In this document: positions 11,288-21,172 of the stretch, in pieces
Numbering within the stretch: position 1 is the first letter of the stretch
Layout: each line of letters starts with the position of its first letter
Assembly: GCA_000827495.1 (NCBI GenBank)
Contig: KN817552.1
Location: forward strand, 62,001 to 126,000
Source: Hypholoma sublateritium FD-334 SS-4
Lineage: Eukaryota > Basidiomycota > Agaricomycetes > Agaricales > Strophariaceae
DNA length: 64,000 nucleotides
Direction: 5' to 3'
Program-made: the position numbers and the translations under genes
Notes under the pieces: generated by a model
What the model was told of the DNA's origin: nothing
Databases searched by the model: none
Seen by the model: the letters and a program-made list of their open reading frames with translations, nothing else

Positions 11288-12319
11288 ATGGATTCTGTTA
11301 TTCCACCAACACCGGGGTCACCCGTCGAAAAGGAGCCGTATGTTTTACTCTCCTCGAGAGGAGACCACATACCAACCGCAGACAATGAATACCATGTGGA
11401 TAAACACCCATTCCCTCCAAACTCACTACTGTTTTCACCGCTATACATTGGTAAAGACTCCAAATCTATCAGAAAGAGTTCAGACTCGAAACCCATCAGT
11501 CAGCCCAATGTAGCGGACGCTCTGTATTACAAGGAAGTCTCCCACGTTTTTACCGAATCCGAATACAAGGAAATAGTGGCCTACTATAACATCTGCGGCC
11601 TCAACGCCTGGAAGATCGTCTCAGAGCTCCCAAAATTCCAGGGCCGAGGAACGCACGTTCTGGATCTCTGTGAGCGGCTGGAGGATTACAAAATGGAACA
11701 GTGGACGCAAAATGTCGACCAGCTGAAAGTATTGATGGACGAGATCAAAGACTGGACGACAACCACGAGTGGAGTATCCGATAGAATATCCAGACTGCCC
11801 GGAGCCGGAGGTGATAAAGCTAGCAACCCAGAAATTCTAGCACGACGCTCTCTGATTGAACAGGAACAACGTAAGAAGCAAGATACAGAGGAATCAAAAA
11901 ACTTGAAGAAACGAAGTTCCTTCGTTATCAATGAAGAATACGAGGCGATGTTGACTCATTTCGAGAGCATGAAGCCAAAACAGCGGTCCCCCACGTCTTC
12001 GTCTTCCGGCTACGGAAGTGCTTCCAGTGTTCGGTCAAGGTCTTCCTGGTCAACAGACCCAAATGAATTTCCCTTTGCATTTCCGACAGGGCCAAAAGGT
12101 TATAGAAGGAATCACGATGTTTCACCAGTTCCGAGCTCGCCGCATTCAAGTTCACCCATTGACAGTCGATTCATAGGTGGACCGGTGGTGGGATCCTCGA
12201 CCAGACTGCGTGGTGAAATACCCCAAGTGGAAAGGACCACAGACGCTCGACATCCATCTAGTCGATATCGTTTGTGGCCCTCTTCCAAAGGAAAGAAGAA
12301 ACCATCGAATAAATCCTGA
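11288..12319 (+). CDS. hypothetical protein, single exon, low-complexity C-terminal half
   Basis: An uninterrupted 343-residue frame starts at ATG 11288. I do not recognise the family. Residues of about 75-150 form a probably folded, helical segment (FTESEYKEIVAYYNICGLNAWKI, LCERLEDYKMEQWTQNVDQL). This is followed by a charged coiled-coil-like stretch (RSLIEQEQRKKQDTEESKNL) and then a serine- and proline-rich, probably disordered tail with SSSSGYGSASSVRSRSSW and a basic end (SKGKKKPSNKS). The lack of introns is unusual for this window. Frame length and composition argue for a real gene, and the basic tail could serve nuclear or membrane targeting, but nothing in the sequence fixes a role. Confidence 0.6.
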   Translation: MDSVIPPTPGSPVEKEPYVLLSSRGDHIPTADNEYHVDKHPFPPNSLLFSPLYIGKDSKSIRKSSDSKPISQPNVADALYYKEVSHVFTESEYKEIVAYYNICGLNAWKIVSELPKFQGRGTHVLDLCERLEDYKMEQWTQNVDQLKVLMDEIKDWTTTTSGVSDRISRLPGAGGDKASNPEILARRSLIEQEQRKKQDTEESKNLKKRSSFVINEEYEAMLTHFESMKPKQRSPTSSSSGYGSASSVRSRSSWSTDPNEFPFAFPTGPKGYRRNHDVSPVPSSPHSSSPIDSRFIGGPVVGSSTRLRGEIPQVERTTDARHPSSRYRLWPSSKGKKKPSNKS

Positions 12320-12745
12320 ATTATTCAGTTCCTTTGAATTGAATAAAATGTTTCGCCTGGCTGGGAGAAGCACAAGGCCTACTACGTGCGCTAAAGCACC
12401 TCATTCAGCACATTTGCAATGCGCATCCGAGGGTATAACGCGCCCTCATGAACATGTAATCTTCGTTGACAGTTAGGTTGTTACGGTCCAATTCTCCACA
12501 AAGGTCAGTCAGGGCTAGGACATAAGAGGTACATGCAAGGGGCCTTCGATGTTGTCAATCAACTTAACAAATATCCCGTGAACTTAACTGGTGGCACTGA
12601 CTGGTCAAACAAAGACCGCTTAACTTTTGGCCACTGCGGCGTTGCAAGGCGGCCTGTATTGACCGTTGAACGGACAATAATTTACCGCGCATGTATAGCA
12701 TGATGTCGATGTTGGGGAGCTCGCACAGAGGCGCAAGCGGCAAAA
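12320..12745. other. short intergenic, convergent gene ends
   Basis: This separates the 3' end of the orphan gene (plus) from the 3' end of the FAD oxidoreductase (minus). AATAAA-like sequence occurs at about 12341 (gaataaaatg), a plausible polyadenylation signal for the orphan gene. Nothing else was seen. Confidence 0.5.
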
Positions 12746-14624
12746 TCACCACCGCGCAATCGCATCCTCAACCCGTGTCTCCCGCAGCCTGCGGTCCGTT
12801 ATCAGGAAAGGCGAGGGCACGTCCCTTTCTCCATTAGCTTCCGGGGAGACGCCTAGCACCATATGCGCGAGCGCCCTCCCGCTGAGCCATGCATGGACCA
12901 TGCCCTCGCCCGTATATCCCGCACAGATCCACTCCCCCGGTGCAGACAACGGTGGGCCGTCATCAGTGGATGCACTCCGCGTGGCAGCGGGTTCCTTCCT
13001 CCTGGATGCCGCGCGGGGTACACGCCCAACCCATGGCAGTAGGTCCACCGACATCCCCAGAAGACCCGACCATGCTGCCTTGATTCGACTTTCCCCCCAC
13101 ATCTGCTCGGGCGCAGCTCCCTCGCAATCCACGTCGTCGACGGTCGAATCGTTGGCGTCTTTGCCCCAGTACGGGGCAAACGACCGCTCCAGTGCGCCGC
13201 AAAGGTGCGCCTCGTTCTCGAATATTGCCGTGTTGTCATCAACGATACCAATATTGTTCGTGAACGAAGGTTGTATGCGCCCCCCGAACATAAATTCTCC
13301 TGCCGTCGGGAGAGACGGATCCCATTTCTCGTTTTTGGGTAACGGGGACGGTAGAAGTTGCGTGAGATATTGGAAAACCGAGCTGTCCTCGATGGGATAG
13401 AACACGAAGGCGCGAGAACCGACCCACGACCTTGAGAGGCCCCTGCCTGGCCGCTGCGCGGTCATGGTCGTTCGTGTGGGTACGATCTTGCTGCGCATTC
13501 CGGGGAGAAGATGGGAAGACCAAGCGTTTGTCGCGTGAATGACATGGGAGGTTCTTATATCTCCTCTTGGCGTGTGTATAATATATCCAGTGTTCTTGGA
13601 CGAGATACGAGTGCAGGGCGTCCGTGTGAAGAGCTGGAAACTGCAGACACGTTAATATTTGATAACCTACGTTTCAGTGCCACGCACTTTGAATATTTAT
13701 CTAGAAGATTCGAAAGGATCCCAGTGACAAATCTGTAAGGGTGTATGGCACCCCCAGGTTTACTGATGCATCCCAACATAGAGGAAGCAAGTTCCAACTT
13801 CTAATCATTGCAAAGGAGATGACCAAATAATGAGAAAGTTGGTGAGAACGAGCTCAAAAAATTCACCTGCAGGCCCTGCGCATCATCTATAAGTTCGAAT
13901 CCTTTCGTCAGATCCGCTGGCGCCTTCGCCAAGAATTCGCGTAGTTCTTCCTTCGCTCGTTCAAATTTGTCTGGATGCGCATATACGTCAAAGCCCTCGA
14001 CTTCTCGGGCCTGGGATGCATACAGCAAGCCCTCGTCCCGCGCAGTCGAGATGAGAGTTGATATATGCGCCAATCGGAAGCGAAGGATCTCCTCCGCGGT
14101 TGGCGAGCCATACGTATCCCTTAAATCCGTGTATTCATCGTAGATTATGGGGCCAATGTGCCCTCCGTTTCTATATGGCAATTGTTTTTGAGATTCCAGC
14201 ACGGAGAGTCGGTTCCGTTTAGATACACGCACCGACCAGTAGATCCCGAGCACGCGTCCCTCGCATCAATCATGACCACACTGATTTCTCGCCTCTGGGG
14301 CTTGTTCCATGACCTGTCTTCATGCGGTTCCGAAGCAAATTCGACCAGTGCTTTCGCAATCGCCGTTCCAGTGATACCGCTTCCAATTATGACTACATCC
14401 ACTTCGTCGCGCGGGAGCGGCGACGCCTCTCCGTGTCGTGCGATAGGTGACGCCGGGATAGTCCAGAATGGAGGAACGGTGGGCGTGGAGGAACGCGGAT
14501 CTGATGTGGGAAGATTTGGGATTCCGGGGGATGCTGCGATACGCTTCTTGAGGGATTCGTATTGCTCAAGGCTCGATGAAAATGTGCGAAGAACGTAGCG
14601 CAACTTGGAAATGGTGCCCCCCAT
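12746..14624 (-). CDS. FAD-dependent oxidoreductase, DAO family
   Basis: Flavoenzyme of the D-amino-acid-oxidase/glycine-oxidase fold; the substrate is not predictable. Four exons (14624-14233, 14170-13867, 13800-13688, 13640-12746) join without frame error into about 567 residues. The N-terminal region carries the Rossmann ADP-binding motif (VDVVIIGSGITGTAIAKAL, GxGxxG). Splicing of intron 1 recreates the family motif STGRNGGHIGP. Near the C-terminus GEWICAGYTGEGMVHAWLSG is the second FAD-contact block. The leader MGGTISKLRYVLRTFSSSLEQY is typical of basidiomycete members and is not a clear signal peptide. The third intron is short (47 nt, 13641-13687) and gives KYSNFQLFTRTPCT across the junction. 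Antisense frames over 12.9-13.4 kb are shadows. Confidence 0.88.
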
Positions 14625-15740
14625 GCTGCACACCTGCAAATGCAAACGAAAACTACGCTCCGAGTTGTCTGGGAATAAGTGCAAGGTAGCACTTATTCGG
14701 AACGCGGGAGGTGAGCATATGAGACCACAAAGAGAAAAAAAAGAGTCGTACGGCCGATATCACGCAGCCAGTCGTCTGCGCTTCGGGTGAAAGGCGTCTG
14801 CTAGCCGGAAAGCGGAGATGGTCGTAAAGACTTGCAGATATCGAACGATAATGCTATCTCGAGTTGTCGTGGGACCTGCGGTGCCCATAAAAGACGGCCG
14901 TGCATCTGATCCGTGGGCGTTAAGTAGAAGAACGCGCAGTGTCCACGTCGTAGTTGTTGTTCGCGTTCGTTCAAGTTCCGCCGGTTCGGCCCGGGCTGCG
15001 TTCTTGTCGATTTGTCCTCGGCGAGTGCTTCAAGTTGAACTGTATGTCTTTTTTTGCAAATCCCCAATAGGGCCCCTGTATCCTGGCTGTATCGACAAGT
15101 CTCGGGCATTCATTCCGATATATGATCCACTCATATCATGGGGACATGCAGTGAGAGAACTATGGCCACGCCGGTGAGTATCATCTTGTCGTTCATACTC
15201 CGTGTTAAGGCAACGATTCCCGTAGTTCTCAACCTCCGCGTTCACGTCCCTAATTTCTTGCTGGTTGGATCACCTCAGCTGCGCCCTTTCTGTAAGACAG
15301 GTTGACAGGCCTACTGTTCTGCTGTCGCCTTCGATTGTCTGCCTGTTTACCGCATCGCAGTCCGTTCATTACTCTGACTTAAGTGTCTTCGGCTGCTCGG
15401 ATTCTCCGCTTCATATCGTACGCTCGCCTCGCTCCTTACCCCGTCCGCATCGACAACTCCAGTCTTGTCCCTCTTTACCATGTCCCTGCTTACGCCCTGG
15501 TCGTACGCTTTCCCATTTTGTGTCCAAGGCTTGAGTATCTCATCCATGATTTGGGACTTACTCACTGACCCGAGAAATTTTCAAGGAATATCAGGGTATA
15601 ATTTTGCCCCAGCCAATGATAATGATACAGGTTACATAAATGTACAACAACGGGCTATCCTTCAAACACGACATCCCAGCTGCCTCTCTCGCGTCAACGC
15701 GTCACTCGCCACTAGAGCGAATCCGAACAAGTAGCGCGTC
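14625..15740. other. intergenic, no gene seen
   Basis: This is upstream of the FAD oxidoreductase and downstream of the first GPI-type gene. It has short overlapping frames on both strands only. The stretch 15.26-15.55 kb is pyrimidine-rich on the plus strand (many ctc/cct runs) but has no convincing exon. Confidence 0.5.
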
Positions 15741-16161
15741 TCAGAGTAACACCGCCATAGTCCCCGCGGCCAGGCCAATCACGAAGCCACAGAATATTTT
15801 CCCAGCGCTGTGCGAGTTGAGTGCCTCTCTTCTTGAAACTCCCGAAGAAGCTAAGGTCGTGGTTGGGGTTGGGGAGAAGGTTACGCTTATCGATTCTGCG
15901 CTCGCCGTGATATTCCTGAATATCCCTGTCGCCGTGCCAAAATCAGCTGACAAGCCTGATGATGCCGAGGAAGACGCGTCGCTGCTGGAAGACGAGGATA
16001 TTACACTGGCGAGAACGCATCGTCAGCAATGCATTCATTTCGGACGTATACGGTACGGACCTTGGAAGAACTGCAACACCAGTAACAACGTTTGGGTCTG
16101 TAACGAGTGTGGTGATTTGTGCGACAGCAACAGACGCGGAAAGGATAGATGATGGCAACAT
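15741..16161 (-). CDS. small secreted serine-rich protein, probably GPI-anchored
   Basis: Two exons (16161-16061 and 16005-15741, with a 55-nt GT/AG intron at 16006-16060) encode about 121 residues. A short signal peptide (MLPSSILSASVAVA) is followed by QITTLVTDPNVVTGV. A serine-rich stretch (VISSSSSSDASSSASSG) is then followed by a Thr/Ser/Pro region and a hydrophobic C-terminus (GKIFCGFVIGLAAGTMAVLL), which fits a GPI-attachment signal. The architecture suggests a cell-wall or plasma-membrane surface protein. It resembles the gene at 16839-17314 in layout and in the mature N-terminus (QITTLVT versus QVTTVTN), so the two may be tandem paralogs. The splice model rests on frame and composition, not on a known domain. 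Confidence 0.6.
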
Positions 16162-16838
16162 CGACGTCTTCGTATTGGTCGGAATGTTGAGAGTGAGAGG
16201 CACTTTCGATGTGGGTGGCGGGGTGTGGACGGCGGCGAATCAAAACTGGCAGTACACAAATTGCTAGGTGGGTTTTATACCGTACATATGGATCCTTTCG
16301 TCTTCTAGCAGTTGATATATTGCACTTGAGGTATAGAGCATACTTAATGCCAGGCGTTGCCGTGGCGAAACTCCAATGCTCCAAGATGTAGGTGGAGCCT
16401 AAACATTATACCTCCGCGACTGCTGTTGTAAACTCCAATCGCATAAAAAAGGCGCTAGTACTTTTTGGACTTAGTTGCGGCTTTTCGGCGACTGTGATCA
16501 ATGCGTCGCAGCTTGAAATCACAAGAATGGGATGTATTTGCACACGGAAACACGCTCGTGGCCTCTCGCCCATCAAACAAGCATATTCAGCGTCTTTCCT
16601 GCCGGAAACCTGCCTCTGCACTCGCTTTCAAACCTTGGCATGCCTCACGAGTGTCAAGGATAATAATATACATGTCCATACAACTAGCTAGAATCATGGG
16701 TGACGATAACATCGTTTCATATGTCCATATGAGATAAGATTACTTCATATCTGAAAGAACCGAAATGTTGCAAAGGTAAGTATGGTTGGCTATGAAGGTA
16801 AGTACAGATTATCCATGGGCTGCTATCCCAACTCGTGC
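16162..16838. other. intergenic between two serine-rich genes
   Basis: This is the upstream region of the first and downstream region of the second gene of the minus-strand pair. Only short frames without support are present. Confidence 0.5.
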
Positions 16839-17314
16839 TTAGACGAGAATCGCCATCACCGCGCCAACAAGTCCCAGTGCAACTCCGCCTGCCAAGCCTT
16901 GGTTCGAGCCAACTGATCCGCTGGTGGTGTTGCTGGAGCTCGTGGATGATGGGGAAAGTGCAGTGCTGAGGGATGAGGCGACGGAGGAGAGGGCGGAAGA
17001 TGCCGAAGCAGAGGCACCGCTCGCCACGGCCGAGATGGATGACGATGCTGACGATGCATTTGCCGATGCCGCGGATGCGAGCGACGACGCGGAAGACGCA
17101 GACGCAGATGATAGCGACGATTCCGCTGCCGTGTTCGTGCTTCAGGAGAAACGGTCAGATAAACAAAATAAATTCAAGACAGTAATAGAACCCGTGCGAC
17201 GTACGAGGTGAATACCGTACTTGAACTGGACACGCTAACATTGGTGACGGTGGTGACCTGGGCTGCGGCTGCGGCAGCGCACGTAAGGACAGCAGTTATA
17301 ATCTTGAATTGCAT
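16839..17314 (-). CDS. small secreted Ser/Ala-rich protein, probably GPI-anchored
   Basis: The start ATG 17314 opens a signal peptide (MQFKIITAVLTCAAAAAA) followed by QVTTVTNVSVSS. The intron is most simply 17126-17220; an acceptor near 17140 is an alternative but does not keep frame with that donor. The second exon gives a long Ser/Ala tract (SSASASSASSLASAASA and more), then TSSSNTTSGSVGSNQG and a hydrophobic tail (LAGGVALGLVGAVMAILV) ending at TAA 16839-16841. The total is about 126 residues. The Ser-rich stalk and hydrophobic end are the usual layout of fungal GPI-anchored surface proteins. Function is unknown. The acidic frame on the opposite strand is a shadow of the Ser/Ala tract. Confidence 0.72.
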
Positions 17315-19808
17315 GGCGGTAATGGGGTTTGGGGATGTTTTTTGGGTGAGTAAGGTATTTGTAGGGATCGATGGCCAGGTTGCCTACGTTTGTATTTATG
17401 CATTTGCTTTTTGGAGTGTATCAGCCATTCGCGTCACCTTCCTCGAATGAAAGAGGTGCTGGAGGAAGTGACATCATAACTTACGTCGGCAGAACCAACG
17501 ATGTCATCAAACATTCTAGCGATTTTCATTACAGCTTTTTGATCCGTTGTCAGGTACTGTCTGAGGGACGGTGCATATGCCATGGCTAATCCATTACAAT
17601 CCACCTTCGAAGGACTCTCATTTGTATTGATATTGAGGGCTGATATTTACAAGATATTCATTTGAGTTTATGTAATAAAACAATTGTAGCCACGCTGCAG
17701 GAGATGTGATTGTAGCGAATTCGCTTGAGTGCTCCAACGTAGAGTGTTACGTAGCCCACTCCGCCCTGACAAGTTTGGAACCCGTCATGATCAGCATACT
17801 AAACCACTCAAAAACAAAGCTGACGCTTTTACACCGCCTGAAATAGACCATAGTTCCATTTTTGCCTTATGATTTAGCATACATATATGTTCATCATCAG
17901 CACGCAAATGTACGTATAAATATCGTGGAACTGAAATTTATGCAGATATCCTTTGCCCAATGCCAATCCTTCACAAACTGGGGTTCTCTGCCTAGTCTGG
18001 CTTGCCAGGCTCTGACGAGTTGGTTATCTGTATTTCAGTGCTTACCTGTACTTAGTTGACCTAATAATCATTTTTAACCAACAAGCTCCGACAAGCAGAG
18101 AATATATTCCGGGCTATAAAGATACCCTAAGTCACCGAGACGGCTGATGGTATAATTGTAGTCTGGATTCTGGAGCAAACCCGTCAGCGGCGTTCATCAT
18201 CGATTCATCATGCATCAGCCATTGCTGCAGCTTCGCTGACTATCGACCTCCATGTACGCGCAATCCCTCATAGTTTCCCCGAATTCACTAGATGAAGAGG
18301 AAAACATTAAATTGCGTGTCCGTCGTGAATTCATATGCCGCCGTGCCCATGCTATGCAGTGCAACACTCCATCACTTCGGAGTCCCACCGCTCCCCACCA
18401 TCCGTCCGCCCCTCAGGGCCCTCACTGCCTTGACCCCCGCGCGCAACGTGACATAAACCTGCAAAGTCACAAATACGGTCGACGAAGCTTGCATTGAGTC
18501 CTCATAAATTACGTTTATCGCGGTGGAATTGTACATCGATGTATATCTCGCCGCCAGTGAACAGCTTGTGAGTCAACCTTCTCACCACATTGTTCCCATG
18601 GGACCAGACCTGACCAGACTCCTGGCAGAATCCAGAGTTTGGACCAAAGCGGCGGGCGCTACATAGCTTGCTCAAAAATAGAACGCGTATCGAAGCCTTT
18701 GTTTCCCCGAGTCAATACATACCAATGCCCGTCGTACCCGTCAACAGGTTGTGAGCTTCTTTGTTCCGTATACGCTCAGAGCAACGCAGCAGTGCGCTCG
18801 ATCCTGTGAACGCGGAGGTGACATAACGGTCCGTATTCATGTCGTGTAGTTAGAACCTCTTGAACATCCAGCGCTGGCAGTACTGGACATGGTAGGGCGA
18901 AGCACTCTTATACTGCCGGTGAAAGGACATTGAAAGGACTAGCCACGCAAATCTACCTTCATCTGGATTCCGTCTACACTTTCGTGGGGTAATAAATGCT
19001 CACGAAACGTCGATTGTTGATTTGTGAAAATGTTATACAGTGATAGAGAAAAGGGTTGCACCGTCAATTGTTAACTACATAGAATAGCTACATGATTCAA
19101 AAATCTCTTCGAATACCTGAGCTCCCAATGACACCGCACAAATATACAGTTCAGGTAAATCGACGGGCAAAAACAGGTTCGGATTAAGTTTCAACCATGG
19201 GACTCTAAGTTGCTCCTGGGCCTGAATCCCGATTACGGAACTCGCGATAATCATCATAAATACCTGCCCAGTACTTATGAATCCATTGTATAATTATACT
19301 ACAATTATTCCGCTGCAAAGCATATACGCCCTGATAATCCATCTGATGACCTTTCAGATGACAAGTCTTCGATGATTTTGATCACAGGTTGCACACCTCC
19401 TGGGAAAGAACGCTTGGAAGAAGAATTTCTTTGACAAACTGATGTGAAGTGTCAGTTCAGAGGATTTAACTTGTGTTGCCTTCCACAATTTTGAAAATTG
19501 GTTGTATAGGTCTCTCCTCCTTTTTGAGCTCTCTCTAGTCCTGTATCAGGCTGGGGCAACTGGACATTTATGTTGCTGGAGCAGTGTTATCAAGTTCTAT
19601 CACCATGATGGGTTACTTTCTAGTTGTATAGCAAGTTTATATTTATCTCAATAACTGATGCATTGCACACCAGGTGCTTCTCCGGTGTACACGGCGGATA
19701 TGCCAAGAATTTCTGATTCTGCCTACTGCTGCCGGCGCTTAAAGAGTCCACAAAAAATGTTCAGTCACTTAATCAATTTACCCTCCGAGTCCTCAGGCAT
19801 TAGTCGAC
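17315..19808. other. 2.5 kb without a recognisable gene
   Basis: The region is moderately AT-rich with only short frames (under about 85 codons) on either strand and no domain, tRNA or repeat that I could support. It serves as the upstream region of the divergent genes at 17314 (minus) and 19809 (plus). Confidence 0.5.
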
Positions 19809-20760
19809 ATGTCCCGTGCTTTCTGTATCCCAGGGATAGTCTTCCTGGCTTGTGCGCTTGTCCTGAGCTTCCTGGTTTCGCTCTCCCTTCCCTTCCTTCC
19901 AGCTCTCGATATCGTTCGTGTGAAAGTCGCGACCCAGAGCAGCAACGCCGCACTGCCTGCAGCCATCAACGACCTGCCACTTTTCACTCAGTTACGAGTG
20001 AGTCATTTTTCTTACTTGTGGCCTCCGAAGTCCTATACTGACATTTTCCGTCAGCTTGGTGTCTGGTAAGAAAGGCATTATTTGGTAAACCTAGCAGTAG
20101 TACTTGAATCATCTTGCAGGACTGCCTGCCAATACAACCTCAAAGACGACAGGATCTGCGGACCAAAACGTGATTCCATCTTTATCTGATATCAAGTGGC
20201 TTTAACTGACCTGTCGGCGCCGTACGTAGACCATGGATATGAAATTCTAATCGGAAACCCGCTTAATGCTAACAAATTCACTACTATCAAATCCTCGTGG
20301 ACTCGTGGACTCGCTGTTCACCCCGTTGGTACGTGAATTGCATTTTTTGAGGCTCTGTGAGGCCTCCGGGAAGTCGTCAAACTAACCTGCGTATTGTTTA
20401 TCAGCTACTGGCGTCACATTCATTGCCTTCCTTATGTCGTTCTCTACGCACATCACCGTCACACTTGCGGCGTCTTTTGTGTCCTTCCTTGCTGCGTTAC
20501 TAACGCTGATTGCGTTCGCCATTGACATCGCACTGCTGGCACTCGTTAAGCACGCGATAAATGGCATTGGTATTGGTGCAAAGACCGAGACCGCCCCCGG
20601 ATTTTGGCTGACCTTTGTCTCTCTTATCCTTCTCTTGCTTGGCGGATGCACTGTCTGCTTCGGACGCCGCAAGGAGCGTATGTCAAGCTCTTACACCAAC
20701 TATCCCATGCAGACTTCAGGCAGGGGAAAGTTCTGGGCGAAGGTTACCGGAAAAGCATAG
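19809..20760 (+). CDS. SUR7/PalI-family four-TM membrane protein
   Basis: Claudin-like tetraspanning protein; family members act at eisosomes (Sur7) or in ambient pH sensing (PalI/Rim9). Five exons (19809-19997, 20055-20065, 20120-20169, 20230-20328, 20405-20760) total 705 nt and give 234 residues with exact frame. The first TM lies in CIPGIVFLACALVLSFLVSLSLP. An extracellular loop has the W-x-x-C and C pattern typical of the family (LGVWTACQYN, DRICGPKHHGY). Three further hydrophobic segments follow: ATGVTFIAFLMSFSTHITVT, FVSFLAALLTLIAFAIDIALLAL and FWLTFVSLILLLLGGCTVCF. The tail is short and basic. Exon 2 is only 11 nt but supplies the conserved LGVW. Confidence 0.83.
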
Positions 20761-21172
20761 AGCCATATTAGTACATTCACTTCCCTTATTTACTATACCC
20801 TTCCAGCAGATTTTGGGCTGATGTACGCCCGCACATGGTTGCGCGATTTCCATTTAGTACTGGGAATTGACTAACTACTACCCTAGTATACCTTGTGTGT
20901 CAGAGATTATAAATTTTCATGTTCTAGGAATTTTCTAAATTAATACTGATCCTGACGCGACAGGTCACGACAGGACGCGTCCAGCACGTGCACTCTGCCA
21001 GGTTACGTATTGTTTACATACCCGGGCGCAGCCGGCTTGGCTACTGCTTACTCCTTCCCGGTATACTGTCTCCAGAGTCCACAATGTCCACATTGCCTTC
21101 CCTTCGCAAACAACTCTTACTCCATTCCATTAATCACTGTGGTACTGAATCCATGTCCCAGTTATTGTATGT
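20761..21172. other. convergent 3' intergenic
   Basis: This separates the ends of the SUR7-type gene (plus) and the DUR3-type gene (minus). No supported feature was seen. Confidence 0.5.

Noticed and set aside
13641..13670. 30-nt intron in the FAD oxidoreductase
   Set aside because: Using the donor gtgcgt at 13687 gives a 47-nt intron and a better family match (KYSNFQLFTRTPCT).
16924..17211. Highly acidic plus-strand frame (Asp/Ala/Glu repeats)
   Set aside because: It is the complement of the Ser/Ala tract of the GPI-type gene on the minus strand, which has a signal peptide and GPI-type tail.
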